Below, piece after piece: positions 58,132 through 64,000 of a stretch of DNA of 64,000 nucleotides (position 1 is the first letter of the stretch; every line of letters starts with the position of its first letter). The DNA is from Pseudomonas huaxiensis. Its GTDB lineage: Bacteria > Pseudomonadota > Gammaproteobacteria > Pseudomonadales > Pseudomonadaceae. The notes under the pieces were generated by a model. That model did no database searches. It saw nothing but the letters and a program-made list of their open reading frames with translations, and was not told the DNA's origin. A program made the position numbers and the translations under genes. Where the stretch lies: NCBI RefSeq assembly GCF_003231275.1, contig NZ_QKVL01000025.1, positions 33,840 to 97,839 on the forward strand, read 5' to 3'.

Positions 58132-58159
58132 CATCCGAGGGCGTGCGCGCCCCCGGATG
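58132..58159 (+). terminator. Intra-operon hairpin after aatJ
   Basis: CATCCGAGGGCG / CGCCCCCGGATG with one mismatch, no T-run; likely lowers read-through or protects the aatJ 3' end. Confidence 0.6.
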
Positions 58160-58202
58160 CTCGAAGGTGCCCGTGAAACAACTGATCTGAGGGGAGACCC
58201 CG

Positions 58203-58949
58203 ATGAATTACAACTGGGACTGGGGCGTATTCTTCAAGTCCACCGGCGTGGGCGACGAGACCTACCTCGACTGGTACATCACCGGTCTGGGCTGGACCAT
58301 CGCCATTGCGATCGCCGCCTGGATCATCGCGTTGCTGCTGGGCTCGGTCCTCGGCGTCATGCGCACCGTACCGAACCGCGTGGTATCGGGTATCGCCACC
58401 TGCTACGTGGAACTCTTCCGCAACGTGCCGCTGCTGGTGCAACTGTTCATCTGGTACTTCCTGGTGCCCGACCTGTTGCCCGAAGGCCTGCAGGAATGGT
58501 TCAAGCAGGACCTCAACCCGACGACCTCGGCACTGATCAGCGTGGTCATCTGCCTCGGCCTGTTCACCGCCGCACGGGTCTGCGAACAGGTCCGCACCGG
58601 CATCCAGGCCCTGCCCCGCGGTCAGGAAGCCGCCGCCCGCGCCATGGGTTTCAGCCTCTCGCAGATCTACAGCAACGTGCTGCTGCCCCAGGCCTACCGG
58701 ATCATCATTCCGCCGCTCACCTCGGAGTTCCTCAACGTCTTCAAGAACTCGTCGGTCGCCTCGCTGATCGGCCTGATGGAGCTGCTGGCGCAGACCAAGC
58801 AGACCGCCGAATTCTCCGCCAACCTGTTCGAAGCCTTCACCCTCGCCACGCTGATCTACTTCACCCTGAACATGGGCCTGATGCTGCTCATGCGCATGGT
58901 CGAGAAGAAAGTCTCGGTACCGGGCCTGATTTCCGTGGGAGGTAAATGA
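58203..58949 (+). CDS. aatQ: Acidic amino-acid ABC permease AatQ
   Basis: A 248-residue GltJ-type permease with five hydrophobic helices and the EAA motif EAAARAMGFSLSQIYSNVLLPQAYRIIIPPLTSEFL (~140-170). ELFRNVPLLVQLFIWYFLVPDLLP is family-typical. A GAGGGGAG ribosome site precedes the ATG. Overlaps aatM by ATGA. Confidence 0.93.
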   Translation: MNYNWDWGVFFKSTGVGDETYLDWYITGLGWTIAIAIAAWIIALLLGSVLGVMRTVPNRVVSGIATCYVELFRNVPLLVQLFIWYFLVPDLLPEGLQEWFKQDLNPTTSALISVVICLGLFTAARVCEQVRTGIQALPRGQEAAARAMGFSLSQIYSNVLLPQAYRIIIPPLTSEFLNVFKNSSVASLIGLMELLAQTKQTAEFSANLFEAFTLATLIYFTLNMGLMLLMRMVEKKVSVPGLISVGGK

Positions 58950-59620
58950 TGGAACTGGACTTCAGCGGGATCATTCCCGCCCTGCCGGGCCTCTGGAACG
59001 GCATGCGCATGACCCTGCAACTGATGGTCATGGGCATCGTCGGCGGTATCGTGCTGGGTACCCTCCTGGCGCTGATGCGGCTGTCATCGAACAAGCTGAT
59101 GTCGAACCTGGCCGGTGCCTACGTCAACTATTTCCGCTCCATCCCGCTGCTGCTGGTGATCACCTGGTTCTACCTGGCGGTGCCGTTCGTGCTGCGCTGG
59201 ATCACCGGCGAAGACACCCCGATCGGTGCGTTCACCTCTTGCGTCGTGGCCTTCATGATGTTCGAGGCGGCGTACTTCTGCGAAATCGTCCGTGCGGGCG
59301 TGCAGTCGATCGCCAAGGGCCAGATGGGCGCGGCACAAGCGCTGGGCATGACCTACGGCCAGACCATGCGCCTGATCATCCTGCCCCAGGCGTTCCGCAA
59401 GATGACCCCGTTGCTGCTGCAGCAGAGCATCATCCTGTTCCAAGACACCTCGCTGGTTTACACCGTCGGCCTGGTGGACTTCCTCAACTCGGCACGGGCC
59501 AGTGGCGACATCATCGGACGCTCGAATGAGTTCCTGATCTTCGCCGGCGTCGTGTACTTCGTCATCAGCTTCTCCGCTTCCTTCCTGGTCAAGCGTCTGC
59601 AGAAAAGGATAACCGTATGA
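58946..59620 (+). CDS. aatM: Acidic amino-acid ABC permease AatM
   Basis: 224 residues, GltK-type. Helices about 15-38, 60-80, 90-110, 185-205, with the coupling loop GAAQALGMTYGQTMRLIILPQAFRKMTPLLLQQ. YVNYFRSIPLLLVITWFYLAVPF is the family mark. Partner of AatQ; ATGA overlaps on both sides couple its translation. Confidence 0.93.
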   Translation: MMELDFSGIIPALPGLWNGMRMTLQLMVMGIVGGIVLGTLLALMRLSSNKLMSNLAGAYVNYFRSIPLLLVITWFYLAVPFVLRWITGEDTPIGAFTSCVVAFMMFEAAYFCEIVRAGVQSIAKGQMGAAQALGMTYGQTMRLIILPQAFRKMTPLLLQQSIILFQDTSLVYTVGLVDFLNSARASGDIIGRSNEFLIFAGVVYFVISFSASFLVKRLQKRITV

Positions 59621-60351
59621 TTTCCATCAAGAACGTCAACAAGTGGTACGGCGACTTCCAGGTGCTGACCGACTGCAATACCGAGGTCAAGAAAGGTGAA
59701 GTGGTGGTGGTCTGCGGGCCGTCCGGCTCAGGCAAATCGACCCTGATCAAGTGCGTCAACGCGCTGGAACCGTTCCAGAAAGGCGACATCATCGTCGACG
59801 GTACCTCCATCGCCGACCCGAAGACCAACCTGCCGAAGCTCCGCTCGCGAGTGGGCATGGTGTTCCAGCACTTCGAGCTGTTCCCGCACCTGACCATCAC
59901 CGAGAACCTGACCATCGCCCAGCGCAAGGTGCTCGGTCGCAGCGAAGCCGAAGCCAGCAAGAAAGGCCTGGCCCTGCTCGACCGCGTCGGCCTGAGCGCC
60001 CACGCCAAGAAGCACCCCGGTCAGCTTTCCGGCGGTCAGCAGCAGCGCGTTGCGATTGCCCGCGCACTGGCCATGGACCCGATCGTCATGCTGTTCGACG
60101 AACCGACCTCGGCCCTGGACCCGGAAATGGTCAGCGAAGTACTGGACGTCATGGTCCAGCTGGCCAATGAAGGCATGACCATGATGTGCGTGACCCACGA
60201 AATGGGCTTCGCCCGCAAGGTCGCCAACCGGGTCATCTTCATGGACAAAGGCAACATCATCGAGGACTGCACCAAGGAAGAATTCTTTGGTGACCAGAGC
60301 GTGCGCGACCAGCGTACCCAACACTTCCTCAGCAAGATCCTGCAGCACTAA
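59617..60351 (+). CDS. aatP: Acidic amino-acid ABC ATPase AatP
   Basis: 244 residues. Walker A CGPSGSGKST, Q-loop VFQHFELF, signature LSGGQQQRVAIARAL, Walker B VMLFDEPTSALD, switch VTHEMGFAR. It drives AatJQM import. ATGA overlap with aatM; the sensor kinase starts 66 bases further on. Confidence 0.95.
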   Translation: MISIKNVNKWYGDFQVLTDCNTEVKKGEVVVVCGPSGSGKSTLIKCVNALEPFQKGDIIVDGTSIADPKTNLPKLRSRVGMVFQHFELFPHLTITENLTIAQRKVLGRSEAEASKKGLALLDRVGLSAHAKKHPGQLSGGQQQRVAIARALAMDPIVMLFDEPTSALDPEMVSEVLDVMVQLANEGMTMMCVTHEMGFARKVANRVIFMDKGNIIEDCTKEEFFGDQSVRDQRTQHFLSKILQH

Positions 60352-60417
60352 GCAGACCGCAGCCCGCTGTCCGGTGTTCGCCGGGCAGCGGGCGCTGGTC
60401 GTCATAAGGCCACTGTG

Positions 60418-62321
60418 ATGAAATGCGATCCCACGCTCTTTCGCCCAGCCAAGCCTGCCCTTGCCGTGAAACCCCGCCTGATTCGCCAGCTCATCATTCC
60501 GCCACTGATCCTCATGCTGACGATCGGCCTGGGCGTCGCCGGCTTCATGGTCAGCGAGCACAACGGCATCCGCACCTTGAGCGACAACGGCGAGCGCCAG
60601 CTCGAGCTGCACGCGCGCACCGTTGAAAGCGAAATCAGCAAGTACACCTACCTGCCCAGCCTGCTGGAGCTGGAAGACAGCGTCTCGAAACTGCTGACCG
60701 AACCAGATGGCGAACACCGCCAGGTGGTCAACGACTACCTCGAAGGCCTGAACCGGCGCAGCCGCAGCCGGGCGATCTTTGTCCTCGACACCAGCGGCCG
60801 GGTCCAGGCCTCCAGCAACTGGCGCGATGTCGACAGTTTCCTCGGTGAAGACCTGTCGTTCCGCGCCTATTTCCAGGACGCCGTACGCGGCCAGCCGGGA
60901 CGTTTCTACGGGATCGGCAGCACCACCGGCGAGCCGGGCTACTACCTGGCCCACGGTCTTGAAGAACACGGCAAGATCATTGGCGTGGCGGTGATCAAGG
61001 TTCGCCTCGAACCCCTCGAAGAACGCTGGCAACGCGCCCGCCTGGAAGCCTTCGTCAGCGACGAGAACGGCATCATCATCCTTTCCAGCGACCCGGCCCG
61101 GCGTCTGAAGTCGGTGCGCCCGCTGAACCCGGAACTCAAGGAGCGCCTGGCCCGCAGCCTGCAGTACTACTGGTTCTCGCTCAACGAGCTGCAGCCGCTG
61201 GGGCGGGAAAAGCTCGGCGACGACCTGGAGAAACTGACCTTCCCGGCCAACGCCCGGCTCGACGACGGCACCCATGAAGTCGCCTACCTGGCGCAGACTC
61301 GTCGCCTGGTCGACACACCCTGGCACTTCACCCTGCTGACGCCGCTGCAAGACCTGCGTCGCGAATCGATCATCCAGGGTGTTCTGGTGGCCGTGGCCTT
61401 CGCCCTGCTGGCCATCCTCGCCATCGCCTGGAACGAACGGCGCAAGGTGATCGCCACCCGCCTGGCTGCTCGCGAAGCGCTGGAAGAAGCCAACAACCAG
61501 CTCGAACGCAAGATCGCCGAACGCACCGCCGACCTGCGCGCCAGCAACGATCGCCTCAAGGCGCAGATCCGCGAACGGCGGCAGGCCGAGCAGACCCTGC
61601 GCCACGCCCAGGACGAACTGGTGCAGGCCGGCAAGCTGGCGGCCATCGGCCAGATGTCCACCAGCATCGCCCACGAACTGAACCAGCCGCTGGCCGCGCT
61701 GCGCACCTTGTCCGGCAACACCGTGCGCTTCCTCGAACGCGGCTCGCTGGAAATCGCCAGCGCCAACCTGCTGACCATAAACGACCTGATCGACCGCATG
61801 GGCCGCATCACTGCCAGCCTGCGCTCCTTCGCCCGACGCGGCGACGACCGTGGCCAGGCGTCGCTGAGCAAGGCGGTCGAGGCCACCCTGCAAGTACTCA
61901 ACGCGCGTATCGAAGGCTGCCACCTGAAGCTGCACAGCAACTACAGCGATCAGCAACTGGCCATCGACCAGACCCGCCTCGAGCAGATTCTCGTCAACCT
62001 CATCGGCAACGCCCTGGACGCCATGGCCACGGTGCCGTTGCCGCAACTCTGGCTGGAGGGCGAGCGCCACGACGACAAGTACCGCCTGCGAGTCCGCGAC
62101 AATGGCCACGGCATTGACGACGACGCCCGCAAGCACTTGTTCGAACCGTTCTTCACCACCAAACCGGGCGAGCATGGCCTCGGCCTGGGCCTGACCCTGT
62201 CCGCCAGCCTTGCGGCTGCGGCCGGCGGCAACCTGAGCGTCGAACACCCTGCCAACGGCGGCACCGCGTTCGTCATCAGCCTGCCGCTGGTCAAAACCGC
62301 CCCTGAACCCGCCGAGTCCTT

Positions 62322-62325
<4 letters not shown>
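60418..62325 (+). CDS. aauS: Sensor histidine kinase AauS (DctB-like)
   Basis: ATG chosen (AAGG ~9 bases upstream); an in-frame GTG 3 bases earlier is possible. 635 residues: TM1 at ~20-40 (LIIPPLILMLTIGLGVAGFMV), a large periplasmic double-Cache-like sensor (~45-310), TM2 at ~320-340 (GVLVAVAFALLAILAIAWN), a coiled coil (EEANNQLERKIAERTADL), the H-box SIAHELNQPL (~425), and an ATPase domain with NLIGNALDAM (N), DNGHGI (G1), FEPFFTTKPGEHGLGLGL. It senses acidic amino acids or related C4/C5 acids and phosphorylates AauR, which is encoded next to it with overlapping codons. Confidence 0.92.
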
Positions 62326-63647
<1,322 letters not shown>

Positions 63648-63662
63648 CAAGGCGGAAACCAC

Positions 63663-63998
63663 ATGGACCTGATACTCAAAGCCTGTCTTGGCGCCGCCGT
63701 GGTGGTGATCCTCGCGATGCTGGCCAAGACCCGCAATTACTACATCGCCGGGCTGGTGCCGCTGTTCCCCACCTTCGCTCTGATCGCCCACTACATCGTC
63801 GGCAAGGGCCGCTCGCTGGACGATCTGAAGACCACCATCGTGTTCGGCATGTGGTCGATCATTCCGTACTTCGTCTACCTCACGGCGTTGTATTTCCTCG
63901 TCGACCGCCTGCGTCTGGAGGCCTCACTGGCCTTGGCCGCACTGGCGTGGCTGGTGGCGGCGGCGATTCTGGTCAGTGTCTGGCTACGTTTTCACTAG
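63663..63998 (+). CDS. glpM: GlpM-family membrane protein
   Basis: 111 residues with four hydrophobic helices (about 3-20, 27-46, 59-80, 90-108). MDLILKACLGAAVVVILAMLAKTRNYYIAGLVPLFPTFALIAHYIV is the GlpM N-terminus. In P. aeruginosa the gene next to glpD is GlpM, linked to alginate output. Here it lies beyond the aat/aau module. Complete, ending 2 bases before the window edge. Confidence 0.9.
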   Translation: MDLILKACLGAAVVVILAMLAKTRNYYIAGLVPLFPTFALIAHYIVGKGRSLDDLKTTIVFGMWSIIPYFVYLTALYFLVDRLRLEASLALAALAWLVAAAILVSVWLRFH

Positions 63999-64000
63999 GG

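Noticed and set aside
59728..62247. 839-codon open frame antisense to aatP and aauS
   Set aside because: It crosses two well-supported genes and has no motif or ribosome site of its own.

Overview
The window is a gene-dense stretch of a GC-rich Pseudomonas chromosome, most like the P. fluorescens / P. putida side of the genus. This rests on gene content and order (slyB, pdxH, dinG, quiP, the LigD-independent repair cluster, dcd, apbC, metG, an rnf-like cluster, nth, argG, motY, pyrC, rnt, bfd, bfr, grxD, argF, glpFKRD, aat/aau, glpM), on a Pseudomonas-type REP pair, and on GTG/TTG starts with GGAG-type ribosome sites. No rRNA, tRNA, CRISPR array, insertion sequence or prophage was seen. The first gene (nhaA) is cut by the left edge.

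Layout. 1-14.8 kb: envelope and housekeeping genes, including three OmpA-domain lipoproteins, a SlyB-type lipoprotein, pdxH, an esterase, a GH50-like secreted glycosidase, dinG, a collagen-like protein coupled to a DUF1145 protein, a YchJ/SEC-C group and a nu-class GST. 14.9-29.4 kb: a QuiP-type acylase, then a four-gene DNA-repair set (MBL exonuclease, ATP-dependent ligase, Lhr-Core helicase, metallophosphoesterase). That set is split into two halves by an MFS exporter and a five-gene basic-amino-acid-type ABC operon that contains an aspartoacylase-like enzyme. 29.4-37.7 kb: dcd, a cold-shock gene, apbC, metG, an unusual Rnf-like membrane cluster without rnfB and rnfC, and nth. 37.8-41 kb: small orphan genes, a NarL-type response regulator in a more A+T-rich patch, and argG. 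41-51.5 kb: motY, pyrC-rnt, a peroxiredoxin, the iron-storage pair bfd/bfr, grxD, an orphan molybdopterin oxidoreductase, argF with an overlapping ABC ATPase, and ybaK. 51.8-56.8 kb: glycerol uptake and catabolism (glpF, glpK, glpR, glpD) with two GlpR-like operators. 57-64 kb: the acidic amino-acid transporter aatJQMP, with a sigma-54 promoter and an upstream activator palindrome, followed by its two-component system aauS/aauR and then glpM.

The most unusual signals are these. (1) An rnfA-D-G-E cluster has lost rnfB and rnfC, and its A and E subunits have lost three of the four cysteines that hold the intramembrane [2Fe-2S] cluster, while the flavin-attachment threonines in D and G remain. 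(2) Two neighbouring OmpA-domain lipoprotein genes share a 13-base leader element followed by a hairpin that buries the ribosome-binding site. (3) The exo-lig / lhr-mpe repair cluster is separated by about 6 kb of transport genes. Starts were chosen from ribosome-binding sites, signal peptides and family N-termini; functions come from visible motifs and family knowledge, not from database searches.
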